The notes beneath the pieces were generated by a model. It saw only the letters and a program-made list of their open reading frames with translations, searched no databases and was not told the origin of the DNA. Position numbers and translations under genes: made by a program. DNA of 64,000 nt. Origin: Elioraea sp. Yellowstone. Lineage in GTDB: Bacteria; Pseudomonadota; Alphaproteobacteria; Acetobacterales; Acetobacteraceae. This document shows, in pieces, positions 18,934 to 26,960 of the stretch. Position 1 is the first letter of the stretch, and the number at the start of each line of letters is the position of its first letter. The stretch spans positions 1 through 64,000 of the forward strand of contig NZ_VIKA01000004.1 of NCBI RefSeq assembly GCF_006704265.1, in the 5' to 3' direction.

Positions 18934-20160
18934 ATGGCGGAAGGATCGGCCGCCGCGGGGCTCGCGCACCGGGTCCGTCGCACGGGGGGGCGGCGGCGTC
19001 TCGCCGCCGCCCTGCTGGTCATGCCGCTGTTCGTGTTCCTGCTGGTCGGCTTCGTCGGGCCGATCGCCGCGCTGCTGGCGCGCGGCGTGCAGGACACCGA
19101 GGTGCCGCGCGTCCTGCCGCGCGTGACCGCCGCGCTGGCCGAGTGGGACGGGCGCGGCCTGCCGGACGATGCCGCCTTTGCCGCGCTCGTCGAGGACCTG
19201 CGCGCGGCGCGCGCCGCCGGCACACTCGCCCAGGCGGCGACCCGGCTCAACTACGACATCAACGGCTTCCGCACCCTGATGTTCGCGACCGCCCGCCGGC
19301 TGCCCGTCCCGGGCGAGGATGCGCGCGCCGCGCTCATCGCCGCCGATCCGGCCTGGGGCGAGCGCGCGACCTGGGCGGCGATCCGGCGCGCCGCCGGGCC
19401 GGTCACCGACTTCTACCTGCTCGCCGCGCTCGACCTGAAGCGCGACACGGACGGCGCCATCGTCGCCGCGCCCGCGGAGCAGGCGATCTTCCTCGACGTG
19501 CTCGCGCGCACCTTCGGCATCAGCGCCCTGGTCACGCTGCTCTGCCTGGCGGCGGGGTATCCGGTGGCGGCGCTGCTCGCGAGCCTGGAGCCACGGCGCG
19601 CGGCGGTGCTGTTCGCCTTCGTGCTGCTGCCGTTCTGGACCTCGCTGCTCGTGCGCACGGCGGCCTGGGTCGTGCTGCTGCAGCGCGAGGGCGTGGTCAA
19701 CGCAGCCCTGCTCGGGCTCGGGCTCGTCGAGGCGCCGCTGCAGATGATCTTCACGCGCTTCGCCGTGGTGCTGGCGATGGCGCACATCCTGCTGCCCTTC
19801 ATGATCCTGCCGCTCTATGCGGTGATGCGCGCGATCCCGCCCGGGCTCGGCCGCGCCGCCGCCTCGCTCGGCGCGCCGCCCTGGCTCGCCTTCCTGCGCG
19901 TCACCTGGCCGCTCAGCCTGCCCGGCGTCGCGGCGGGGTCGCTGATGGTGTTCATCCAGGCGCTCGGCTACTACATCACCCCGGCCCTGCTCGGCGGCGC
20001 CTCCGACCAGATGATCTCCTGGTTCATCGCCTTCTACGCCTCGCGCACGGTGAACTGGGGCATGGCGGCGGCGCTCTCCGCCCTGCTGCTCGTCGCCACC
20101 GCCGCGCTCTATGCCGTCTATGCCCGGCTTGCCGGCGAAACCCAGGCGAGGATGGCATGA
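18934..20160 (+). CDS. ABC transporter permease (PotB/PotH type) with an unusually large periplasmic insert
   Basis: This encodes 408 residues against about 280-310 for usual PotB/PotH. After the first TM helix (about residues 23-48) there is a hydrophilic stretch to about residue 185, containing DTEVPRVLPRV and TRLNYDINGFRTL. The standard core then begins (FGISALVTLLCLAAGYP...). The EAA coupling loop is recognisable as AAASLGAPPWLAFLRVTWPLSLPG in the C-terminal half. The insert should lie on the periplasmic side next to the binding protein. It forms the translocation channel with the permease encoded next, whose ATGA start overlaps this stop. It is a clear permease; the insert's role is unknown. 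Confidence 0.88.
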   Translation: MAEGSAAAGLAHRVRRTGGRRRLAAALLVMPLFVFLLVGFVGPIAALLARGVQDTEVPRVLPRVTAALAEWDGRGLPDDAAFAALVEDLRAARAAGTLAQAATRLNYDINGFRTLMFATARRLPVPGEDARAALIAADPAWGERATWAAIRRAAGPVTDFYLLAALDLKRDTDGAIVAAPAEQAIFLDVLARTFGISALVTLLCLAAGYPVAALLASLEPRRAAVLFAFVLLPFWTSLLVRTAAWVVLLQREGVVNAALLGLGLVEAPLQMIFTRFAVVLAMAHILLPFMILPLYAVMRAIPPGLGRAAASLGAPPWLAFLRVTWPLSLPGVAAGSLMVFIQALGYYITPALLGGASDQMISWFIAFYASRTVNWGMAAALSALLLVATAALYAVYARLAGETQARMA

Positions 20161-20984
20161 GCGCGCCGCGCACGCCGCTCGGCCGGCTCGGCCGGGTCGT
20201 CCACTGGGCCTTCACGCTCGCCGTGCTCGCCTTCCTGGTGGCGCCGATCCTGGCGATCGTGCCGCTCTCGTTCTCCGCCGGCTCGTTCCTGCACTACCCG
20301 CTGCCCGGGCTGTCGCTGCAGTGGTACCGCGAGTTCTTCGGGAGCCCGTTCTGGATCGACTCCGTCGTCAACAGCCTGATCATCGGCGCCGGCGCGACCG
20401 CGCTCGCCACCACGCTCGGCACGCTCGCCGCCTTCGGGCTGTGGCTCGCCCGCCTGCCCGGACGCGGCGTCGTGGTCGCGGTGCTGATCGCGCCGATGGT
20501 GGTGCCCTCGGTCGTCGCCGCCGTCGGGCTGCTGTTCGCCTACGCCCCGGTCGGGCTGGCGAACAGCCATGCCGGCATGATCCTGGCCCACACCGCGCTC
20601 GCCGCGCCCTTCGTGGTGGTGACGGTCTCGGCCACACTCTCGGGCTTCGACCGGACGCTGCTGCGCGCGGCCGCCGCCTGCGGCGCCGGTCCGGCAACCG
20701 CGTTCCGGCGCGTCGTGCTGCCGCTGATCGCGCCGGGGGTGGCGGCGGGCGCCCTGTTCGCCTTCGCGATCTCGCTCGACGAGGTGGTGGTGGCGCTGTT
20801 CCTCGCCGGCCCCGGCCAGCGCACCCTGCCGCGGCAGATGTTCGCCGGCCTCAACGACAACCTGAGCCTCGCCATCGCCGCTGCGGCGACGATCCTGATC
20901 GCGCTCTCGATCCTGCTGATGGCGTCCGTCGGCTGGCTGCGCGGCCGCGCGGCGCGGCTCGCTGCGCGGACGGGCCAGCCCTAG
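20157..20984 (+). CDS. ABC transporter permease (PotC/PotI type)
   Basis: This encodes 275 residues; its ATGA start overlaps the previous stop by 4 bases. Six hydrophobic helices are visible. The family pattern FLVAPILAIVPLSFSAGSFLHYP is at the N-terminus, and the EAA-type loop AAAACGAGPATAFRRVVLPLIAPG is followed by FAFAISLDEVVVALFLAG, which is typical of PotC. It pairs with the larger permease just upstream. The next gene, an Mla-type permease of a different ABC family, begins only 7 bp downstream, so one transcript may carry both systems. The family call is secure; the ligand is inferred. Confidence 0.9.
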   Translation: MSAPRTPLGRLGRVVHWAFTLAVLAFLVAPILAIVPLSFSAGSFLHYPLPGLSLQWYREFFGSPFWIDSVVNSLIIGAGATALATTLGTLAAFGLWLARLPGRGVVVAVLIAPMVVPSVVAAVGLLFAYAPVGLANSHAGMILAHTALAAPFVVVTVSATLSGFDRTLLRAAAACGAGPATAFRRVVLPLIAPGVAAGALFAFAISLDEVVVALFLAGPGQRTLPRQMFAGLNDNLSLAIAAAATILIALSILLMASVGWLRGRAARLAARTGQP

Positions 20985-20991
20985 CCGGCGC

Positions 20992-22101
20992 ATGGCCGCC
21001 TCGCCCACCGCCGACGCCGCGCTGACCCGGCGCGACGGCGCGATCGTCCTCTCCGGGCGGCTCGATGCGCGTTCGCTGGCCACGCTCTGGGAGGAGGCGG
21101 TCGCCGCGGTGACGCCGGGCGCGACGCTGACGATCGATCTCTCCGGCTGCGGCTACTGCGATCTCTCCGGGACCGCGCTCCTGCTCGCCATGGAGGAGCG
21201 GGCGGGAACGCCGGCACGGCTGGTCGGCGCCGATCCGCGCACCGTCCGGCTGGTCGAGCGAGCGCGCGAGGCCGGCGCGGTGCGGCCCCCGCCGGCGCCA
21301 GGCCCCGCGCCGAGCCTGCCGGTCGCCCTCGGCGAGGCGGTGGTCCGGCGCCTGCGCGACCTCGGCATGCGCATCGCCTTCCTCGGCCAGACCGCCGCGG
21401 CGACGGCGCTGACCGCGATGCGTCCGCGCTCGCTCAGGCTCGCCGACACGCTGCACCAGGCCGAGGAGGTGGGCAGCCGCGCGCTGCCGCTCGTCTGCAT
21501 GATCGGCTTCCTGTTCGGGCTGATCCTCGCCTTCCAGTCCTCGATCCCCCTGCGCCAGTTCGGCGCCGACATCTTCGTCGCCAACCTCGTCGCGATCTCG
21601 GTCTTCCGCGAGCTCGGCCCGCTGCTCTCGGCGGTGATCCTGGCGGCGCGCTCCGGCAGCGCCTTCGCCGCCGAGATCGGCACCATGAAGGTGAACGAGG
21701 AGATCGACGCGCTGACCACGATGGGGCTCGACCCGTTCCGCTTCCTCGTCCTGCCGCGGCTGCTCGCCGCGGTCGTCATGATGCCGGTGCTGATCGTCGC
21801 GATGAACCTCGCGGCGATCGCGGGCATGTCCTCGGTGATGCTCTCGCTCGGCTTCCCCTGGGCCGCGATCTCCTCGCAGGTGGTCACCTGGACGGGACCG
21901 TCGGACGTGTTCGGCGGCCTCGCCAAGGGGCTCGTGTTCGGCGCGGCGGTGGCCGGCATCGGCTGCGCGCGCGGGATGGCGACGGGAGTCGGGCCGCGCG
22001 CGGTCGGCGAGGCGGCCACCGCGGCGGTGGTCGGCGGCATCGTCGCGATCATCGTGCTCGACGGCATCTTCGCCGTCCTGTTCTATCTGATGGGATGGTG
22101 A
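20992..22101 (+). CDS. mlaE: MlaE-family lipid ABC permease with N-terminal STAS domain
   Basis: This encodes 369 residues. Residues about 15-100 form a STAS-like domain (IVLSGRLDARSLATLW, LTIDLSGCGYCDLSGTALLLAM). Residues about 115-369 are the MlaE permease, with EEVGSRALPLVCMIGFLFGLILAFQS, FRELGPLLSAVILAARSGSAFAAEIGTMKVNEEIDAL and GLVFGAAVAGIGCARG. In E. coli the STAS subunit MlaB is a separate protein; here it is fused. It forms the inner-membrane part of a phospholipid transporter with the ATPase and MCE protein encoded next. Its stop overlaps the MlaF start by 7 bases. No MlaA or MlaC gene is present nearby. Confidence 0.9.
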   Translation: MAASPTADAALTRRDGAIVLSGRLDARSLATLWEEAVAAVTPGATLTIDLSGCGYCDLSGTALLLAMEERAGTPARLVGADPRTVRLVERAREAGAVRPPPAPGPAPSLPVALGEAVVRRLRDLGMRIAFLGQTAAATALTAMRPRSLRLADTLHQAEEVGSRALPLVCMIGFLFGLILAFQSSIPLRQFGADIFVANLVAISVFRELGPLLSAVILAARSGSAFAAEIGTMKVNEEIDALTTMGLDPFRFLVLPRLLAAVVMMPVLIVAMNLAAIAGMSSVMLSLGFPWAAISSQVVTWTGPSDVFGGLAKGLVFGAAVAGIGCARGMATGVGPRAVGEAATAAVVGGIVAIIVLDGIFAVLFYLMGW

Positions 22102-22889
22102 GCGCATCCGCCTCGGCAGCGGTGTCCGACGGCGACGGGGTGGCGGCCTCGGTGCGCCGCGTCGCCATGCGCTTCGGCGCGACGACCGTGTTCGAGAACG
22201 TCACCTTCGACGTCCGGCGCGGCGAGGTGTTCGTCATCCTCGGCGGCTCCGGCTGCGGCAAGTCGACCCTGCTCAAGCTGATGATCGGGCTCCACGCGCC
22301 CGCCGAGGGGACGATCACGATCCTCGGCCAGGAGATCGGGGCGCTGCACGGCGAGGCGCGACGGCGACTGCAGCGGCGCTTCGGCGTGATGTTCCAGTCG
22401 GGCGCGCTGTTCGGCTCGATGAGCGTGCTCGAGAACGTCGCCCTGCCGCTGGCGAGCTTCACCGCCCTGCCGCCGGCGGCGATCGAACGGATCGCGCGCA
22501 TCAAGCTCGGACTGGTCGGCCTCGCCGACGCGGCGCACCGGATGCCGGCGCAGCTCTCCGGCGGCATGATCAAGCGCGCGGCGATCGCGCGCGCGATCGC
22601 GCTCGATCCGCCGCTCGTCTTCCTCGACGAGCCCTCGGCGGGGCTCGACCCGATCACCTCCGCCGGGCTCGATGCGCTGATCGTCTCGCTCGCGCGCGAC
22701 CTCGGCATCACCTTCGTCGTCGTCACCCACGAGCTCGCCAGCATCCTCGCGATCGCGGACCGCGTGATCATGCTGGACCGCGAGGCGCGCGGGGTGATCG
22801 CGGAGGGGGATCCGCGCCGGCTCAAGGCGGAGAGCACGCACCCGCTGGTGCACGCCTTCTTCAACCGCACCGAGCCCGGAGGCGCCTGA
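22095..22889 (+). CDS. mlaF: MlaF-type lipid transport ATPase
   Basis: This encodes 264 residues. The ATG at 22095 overlaps the permease stop; a GTG at 22098 gives a GTGA overlap and is an alternative start. Motifs are Walker A GGSGCGKST, Q-loop VMFQSGALFGSMSVLENVALPL, signature LSGGMIKRAAIARA (the SGGM form typical of the Mla/Mce ATPase family), Walker B LVFLDEPSAGLDP and switch His in VVTHELASI. It couples ATP hydrolysis to phospholipid movement through the STAS-MlaE permease and the MCE protein. The direction of transport is not set by sequence. Twelve bases separate it from the MCE gene. Confidence 0.9.
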   Translation: MVSASASAAVSDGDGVAASVRRVAMRFGATTVFENVTFDVRRGEVFVILGGSGCGKSTLLKLMIGLHAPAEGTITILGQEIGALHGEARRRLQRRFGVMFQSGALFGSMSVLENVALPLASFTALPPAAIERIARIKLGLVGLADAAHRMPAQLSGGMIKRAAIARAIALDPPLVFLDEPSAGLDPITSAGLDALIVSLARDLGITFVVVTHELASILAIADRVIMLDREARGVIAEGDPRRLKAESTHPLVHAFFNRTEPGGA

Positions 22890-22901
22890 GGAGCGGCAGC
22901 G

Positions 22902-23945
22902 ATGGACCAGAAGAGCCTCTACTTCCGCATCGGCAGCGCGATCCTGGGCGGGCTTGCGGGCCTGCTCGCGCTGCTCGTCTGGATCGGATCGGATACGTTC
23001 CGCCGCCGCGGGATCATGATGGAGACCTATTTCGGCGAGACCGTGCAGGGGCTCGAGGTCGGCGCGCAGGTGAAGTTCCGCGGCGTGACCATCGGCGCCG
23101 TGCGCCAGATCTCGGTGGCGGCGGCGGAGTATCCGCAGGCGGTCGGCGAGACCCTCGCGACCGACCCCTCGCTCCGCCTCGTCGTGGTGCGCTTCGAGCT
23201 GATCCGCGAGCGGGTCGCCGGTTCGGACGGGCGCGACTTCCGCGAGATGGTCGATGCCGGGCTCAGGATGCGCATGGCAAGCCAGGGCATCACCGGCATC
23301 GTCTATCTCGAGGCCGACTTCGTCGATCCGGCACGGTTCCAGGTCCTGCGCCCGCGCTGGGAGCCGGCCTATCCCTACATTCCCTCCGTGCCCTCGACGC
23401 TGACGCAGTTCCAGACCGCGGCCGAGCAGCTGATGGCCCGGCTGAACGACGTCGATGTCGGCGGGCTGGTGCAGCGGACGGACGCGCTGGTGACGGCGCT
23501 GACGGAGGCGGTGTCGAGCGGCGAAGGCTACCGCCTGCTCGTCGAGGCGGCCGATGCGGCGGCCGAGCTGCGCACGGCCGTGCACAGGATCGCCCCCGCG
23601 CTCGAGGCCACGGCCGCCGAGGCGGGCGCGGCGACGAAGGCGCTGCGCGAGATCATGGAGGGACGCGAGATGCGCGCGATCGTCACCAACACCGCCGCCG
23701 CGACGGCCGAGCTCCGCGCGGCGCTGGCGCGCCTGCCGGCGACGCTGGCGACGGCCGACCAGACGGTGCGGCGGATCGACGCCCTGGCGAGCGACGCCGA
23801 CCGGGATCTCGGCCCGATCCTGCGCGACCTGCGGGCGATGGCGGACAATCTGCGCGCACTGACCGAGCAGATGCGCCGCTACCCGAGCCAGGCGCTGTTC
23901 GGCCAGCCGCCGCCGGGGGGGCCGGCCGAGGAGCCGCGGCCATGA
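22902..23945 (+). CDS. mlaD: MlaD/MCE-domain protein with long helical C-terminus
   Basis: This encodes 347 residues, about twice E. coli MlaD. One N-terminal TM helix (about 10-30) is followed by a single MCE domain at about 40-125 (YFGETVQGLEVGAQVKFRGVTIG, LRMRMASQGITGIVYLEADFVDP). The rest, from about residue 165 to 325, is Ala/Leu/Arg-rich and predicted helical, ending in a Pro/Gly tail. MCE proteins form hexameric rings that conduct lipids between membranes. A long helical tail suggests a tube-like extension, as in Mce-type assemblies, but that is inference. The stop overlaps the lipoprotein start (ATGA), indicating a tightly coupled complex. Confidence 0.88.
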   Translation: MDQKSLYFRIGSAILGGLAGLLALLVWIGSDTFRRRGIMMETYFGETVQGLEVGAQVKFRGVTIGAVRQISVAAAEYPQAVGETLATDPSLRLVVVRFELIRERVAGSDGRDFREMVDAGLRMRMASQGITGIVYLEADFVDPARFQVLRPRWEPAYPYIPSVPSTLTQFQTAAEQLMARLNDVDVGGLVQRTDALVTALTEAVSSGEGYRLLVEAADAAAELRTAVHRIAPALEATAAEAGAATKALREIMEGREMRAIVTNTAAATAELRAALARLPATLATADQTVRRIDALASDADRDLGPILRDLRAMADNLRALTEQMRRYPSQALFGQPPPGGPAEEPRP

Positions 23946-24556
23946 GGCGGCGCGGCGTGCTGGCGGCGCCCGCCCTCCTCCTGCTCGAGGGCTGCGCGAA
24001 TCCGCTGTCGCGCCCCTATCCCGAGAAGCGGCTCTACGTGCTCGCGGCGCGGCGCGCGACGGCGCTTCCCGCCCCGCCGCAGGGGCGGGTGCTGGTGGTG
24101 CGCTCCGTCACGCCGGCGCCCGGCATGGAGGGACGCGGCCTGGTCACGCGCCGCCCGGGTCACGTGCAGGAGAGCGACTTCTGGAACGAGTTCTTCGCCC
24201 CGCCCGCCGCGATGGTGCAGGACGCGCTGCGGCAGTGGCTGTCGGATGCCGGGCTGCATGCCGCGGTCCTCGACCAGGGCAGCCGGGCGCGCGCCGATCT
24301 GGCGCTGGAGGCCGTGCTCGTGGCCGCGATCGGCGACGGCAGCGATCCGGCCGCGCCGGCCGCACGGCTGCACCTGCAGACGCTGCTGCTCGGCCTCGAC
24401 CGCACCCCGCCGCGCATCCTCGCACGCGGCGACTACGACCGGCGCGTGTCGGTGGCCGCGCTCGCGCCGGACGCCGTGGTGGAGGGGTTGTCGCGCGCGC
24501 TGGCCCTCGTGCTGGCCGATCTCGAGACCGATCTGCGCCGGGTGGCGGGCGCGTGA
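23942..24556 (+). CDS. ABC-type transport auxiliary lipoprotein (PqiC-like)
   Basis: This encodes 204 residues; its start overlaps the MlaD stop by 4 bases. The N-terminus MRRRGVLAAPALLLLEGCAN carries a lipobox (LEGC, Cys about 19), so the protein should be lipidated. The body fits the auxiliary-lipoprotein family: YVLAARR, VLVVRSVTPAPGMEGRGLVTRRPGHVQESDFWNEFFAPPAAMV, then a variable-strand C-terminus. Relatives (PqiC and similar) sit at the outer membrane and cap MCE tunnels. Here it probably replaces the MlaA/MlaC part of the E. coli system. It closes the run that began at 16695. Confidence 0.85.
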   Translation: MRRRGVLAAPALLLLEGCANPLSRPYPEKRLYVLAARRATALPAPPQGRVLVVRSVTPAPGMEGRGLVTRRPGHVQESDFWNEFFAPPAAMVQDALRQWLSDAGLHAAVLDQGSRARADLALEAVLVAAIGDGSDPAAPAARLHLQTLLLGLDRTPPRILARGDYDRRVSVAALAPDAVVEGLSRALALVLADLETDLRRVAGA

Positions 24557-24626
24557 CGGGGCCACGGCGCGACCGGCACCGAAGGGAACGCGGGCCTCGC
24601 GGCGAGGGATGGGCCGGCGCGTCGAC

Positions 24627-24648
24627 TTGACTGGTATGGTAGTATGGT
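24627..24648 (+). promoter_or_regulatory. Promoter/operator candidate at the GntR regulator start
   Basis: TTGACT (24627-24632) is a good -35 hexamer. Directly behind it lies a direct repeat GTATGGT-A-GTATGGT (24634-24648). No strong -10 is visible at 17 bp. The repeat overlaps the first possible ATG (24644), which suggests that either the regulator binds its own start region or the true start is the in-frame ATG at 24662, possibly on a leaderless message. Confidence 0.3.
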
Positions 24649-25381
24649 GCATCCTCTGGCCATGGGCGCGACACCCGGCACCCTCAACGCGCAGGACGCG
24701 ATCGCTCCGCAGGTCGTCCGCCTGCTCCGCGACGCCATCATCCGCGCCGAGCTCGCCCCTGGCAGCGCGATCTCCGAGGCGGACATCGCCCGCCGCTTCG
24801 GCGTCAGCCGCCAGCCCGTGCGCGAGGCCTTCATCAAGCTCCGCGAGATGGGCCTGCTCGAGATCCGTCCCCAGCGCGGCACGCTGATCCGCCGCATCTC
24901 GGCGCGCGACGTCATGAATGCGCGCTTCGTTCGCGAGGCGGTCGAGGTCGCGGTTGTCCGCGAGGCTGCGGCGGAGCGGCCGGCCGGCCTGATCGACGAC
25001 CTGCGCGGCCAGATCGTGGCGCAGAAGGCGCTGGCCGGCGCCGAGGACGGACCGGGATTCCTGCTCCTGGACGAGCGGTTCCATCGCACCCTCGCCGAAT
25101 CGATCGGCCGCGGCTTCGCCTGGACCGTGCTCGAGAGCATCAAGGCGCAGATGGACCGCGTGCGGTTCCTGAGCGTTGCCGGCGCGACCCCCCTGCGCGA
25201 GCTCGTACGCCAGCACGACGCGGTGGTGGACGGCATCGCCGCGGGCGATCCCGACCGCGCCGAGCGCGCCATGCGCACGCATCTGCGCGAGATCCTGTCC
25301 AGCCTGCCGCGCATCGCCGCCGCCCACCCCGACTACTTCGACGTCGAAGAACCGCAGCCGCCGCGATCGGCCGCGGCCTGA
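24644..25381 (+). CDS. GntR-family transcriptional regulator, FCD (FadR) subfamily
   Basis: This encodes 245 residues from ATG 24644, or 239 from ATG 24662; neither has a clear ribosome-binding site. The winged helix is at about residues 20-90 (IAPQVVRLLRDAIIRAELAPGS, ISEADIARRFGVSRQPVREAF, EIRPQRGTLIRRIS). The all-helical FCD ligand domain follows, with metal-type residues in LDERFHRTLAESIG and RQHDAVVDGIAAGD and the closing MRTHLREIL. Such regulators commonly repress sugar-acid catabolism and release DNA on binding the substrate or a pathway intermediate. It lies 56 bp upstream of a TRAP operon with UxuA/UxuB and is its obvious regulator. Confidence 0.88.
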   Translation: MVHPLAMGATPGTLNAQDAIAPQVVRLLRDAIIRAELAPGSAISEADIARRFGVSRQPVREAFIKLREMGLLEIRPQRGTLIRRISARDVMNARFVREAVEVAVVREAAAERPAGLIDDLRGQIVAQKALAGAEDGPGFLLLDERFHRTLAESIGRGFAWTVLESIKAQMDRVRFLSVAGATPLRELVRQHDAVVDGIAAGDPDRAERAMRTHLREILSSLPRIAAAHPDYFDVEEPQPPRSAAA

Positions 25382-25437
25382 CCGCCACCCCCTCGTCGCC
25401 GCATGGTGCGGGACGAGACGAACACGGGAGAGACGCC

Positions 25438-26430
25438 ATGAATCGCAGACTGTTCCTCGGGACCGGATCCGCCGGGCTTGCCCTGCTCGCCGCGCCCGGC
25501 CTGATCGGCCGCGCGCGCGCCCAGGCCCGCGTCACCCTCAAGCTCGGCCATCTCGCGAACGAGCAGAACGTCTGGCACAAGGCCGCGCTGCGCTTCGCCG
25601 AGGAGGCGGCCAAGCTCTCCGGCGGGCGGATCGAGGTGCAGGTCTTCCCGAACGACACGCTCGGCCGCGAGATGGACCTGATCAACGGCATGCAGCTCGG
25701 CACCGCCGACATGACGATCACCGGCGAATCGCTGCAGAACTGGGCGCCGCTCGCCTCGCTGCTCGCCGTGCCCTACGGCATGACCTCGCTCGCACAGCTC
25801 GACCGCGTCGCCGGCGGGCCGATCGGCCAGCAGATCGAGGCGGAGATCGTCAGCCGCGCGCGCATCCGCCCCCTCGCCTATTTCGCGCGCGGCCCGCGCA
25901 ACCTGACCTCCAACCGGCCGATCCGCACGCCCGACGAGCTGAACGGGCTCAGGCTGCGCGTGCCGAACGTGCCGCTGTTCGTCGCGGTCTGGAGCGCGCT
26001 CGGCGCCCGGCCCACGCCGATGGCGTTCGGCGAGGTGTTCACCTCCTTGCAGAACGGCACGATCGATGCGCAGGAGAACCCGCTCTCGCTGATCCGCAGC
26101 GCCAACTTCAACGAGGTCCAGAAGTTCGTGAACCGCACCGAGCATGTGCGGAGCTGGATCTATCTCGCGATCAGCGAGCGCCGATTCCAGTCGCTCTCCG
26201 CCGCCGACAGGGAGGCCGTGACCGAGGCCGCGAAGCGCGCCCAGGCCCATGAGCGGGCGCTGTTCCTGGAGGACGAGAAGAGCCTCGAGGACGATCTCAA
26301 GAAGCGCGGCATGACCTTCGTCGAGAGCGACCAGCAGGCCTTCGCGGCCAAGGCGCGGCCAGCCGCGATCAGCAGCATCCGGCCCGAGGCCAAGGCGCTG
26401 CTCGAGCAGATCCTCGCCCTCGGCGCCTGA
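25438..26430 (+). CDS. TRAP transporter substrate-binding protein (DctP type)
   Basis: This encodes 330 residues, with a GGGAGAGA ribosome-binding site. The signal region MNRRLFLGTGSAGLALL... has a twin-arginine-like n-region (RRLFLG) and ends near ARAQ-ARV. Mature motifs include LKLGHLANEQNVWHKAALRFAE, FPNDTLGREMDLINGMQLG and LRVPNVPLFVAVWSALGARPTPMAFGEVFTSLQNGTIDAQENP. The last holds the conserved Arg that binds the ligand carboxylate and the QENP signature. It should bind a sugar acid in the periplasm for the DctQ/DctM pair encoded next. The downstream enzymes suggest L-gulonate, mannonate or a hexuronate. Confidence 0.9.
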   Translation: MNRRLFLGTGSAGLALLAAPGLIGRARAQARVTLKLGHLANEQNVWHKAALRFAEEAAKLSGGRIEVQVFPNDTLGREMDLINGMQLGTADMTITGESLQNWAPLASLLAVPYGMTSLAQLDRVAGGPIGQQIEAEIVSRARIRPLAYFARGPRNLTSNRPIRTPDELNGLRLRVPNVPLFVAVWSALGARPTPMAFGEVFTSLQNGTIDAQENPLSLIRSANFNEVQKFVNRTEHVRSWIYLAISERRFQSLSAADREAVTEAAKRAQAHERALFLEDEKSLEDDLKKRGMTFVESDQQAFAAKARPAAISSIRPEAKALLEQILALGA

Positions 26431-26441
26431 GCGCGACGTGC

Positions 26442-26465
26442 CCCGGCGCGCTGCCGCGCGCCGGG
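26442..26465 (+). other. Intercistronic hairpin between TRAP dctP and dctQ
   Basis: CCCGGCGCGC (26442-26451) pairs perfectly with GCGCGCCGGG (26456-26465) around TGCC. It stands in the 53-bp gap after the binding-protein stop and has no T-run. A stable stem at this position would protect the upstream message from 3' exonucleases and raise binding protein over permease, as known for other transport operons. Confidence 0.6.
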
Positions 26466-26483
26466 ACCTGACGGAGGGTTGCC

Positions 26484-26960
26484 ATGCTCTCGCTGCTCGG
26501 GCGGTTCCACGCGGCGCTGCGCGCCGCCGTCGGCGCCTGTTTCACCGTGCTGCTGGCCGCGGTGCTGCTCCAGGTCGTCTCGCGCCTGGCCCTGCCGAAC
26601 CCGCCGGTCTGGACCGAGGAGCTGTCGCGGTTCTGCCTGATCTTCGCGGCCGCCCTCGGAGGCGGGCTCGCGCTGCGGTCGGGCGAGCTCGTCGGTGTCG
26701 ACGTGGTCACCGCCGCCCTGCCGCCGCCCCTGCGCCGCGCGGTCGACGCGATCGGCTGCCTGGCGATCATCGGCTTCTGCGCGCTCCTGCTCGCGCCGGC
26801 CTGGGAGTTCGTCGATATCGGCTCGCTCCAGTCCTCGCCCGCGCTCGGGTGGAACATGTTCTGGGTGCACATGGCGATGCTGATCGCGCCGGCCACGCTT
26901 GCGCTCGCCGCATTCGAGCGGCTGGTGGGCCTGTTCACGCCCCAGGCGCGGAGGGGGTGA
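26484..26960 (+). CDS. TRAP transporter small permease (DctQ type)
   Basis: This encodes 158 residues, with an ACGGAGGG ribosome-binding site. Four hydrophobic helices are visible. The family pattern is clear: VLLQVVSRLALPNPPVWTEELSRFCLIFAAALGGGLALRSGE, where the acidic TEEL follows the first helix. DctQ pairs with DctM in the inner membrane and is required for transport. Its TGA overlaps the ATG of dctM by one base. The sugar-acid substrate is inferred from the enzymes downstream. Confidence 0.88.
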   Translation: MLSLLGRFHAALRAAVGACFTVLLAAVLLQVVSRLALPNPPVWTEELSRFCLIFAAALGGGLALRSGELVGVDVVTAALPPPLRRAVDAIGCLAIIGFCALLLAPAWEFVDIGSLQSSPALGWNMFWVHMAMLIAPATLALAAFERLVGLFTPQARRG

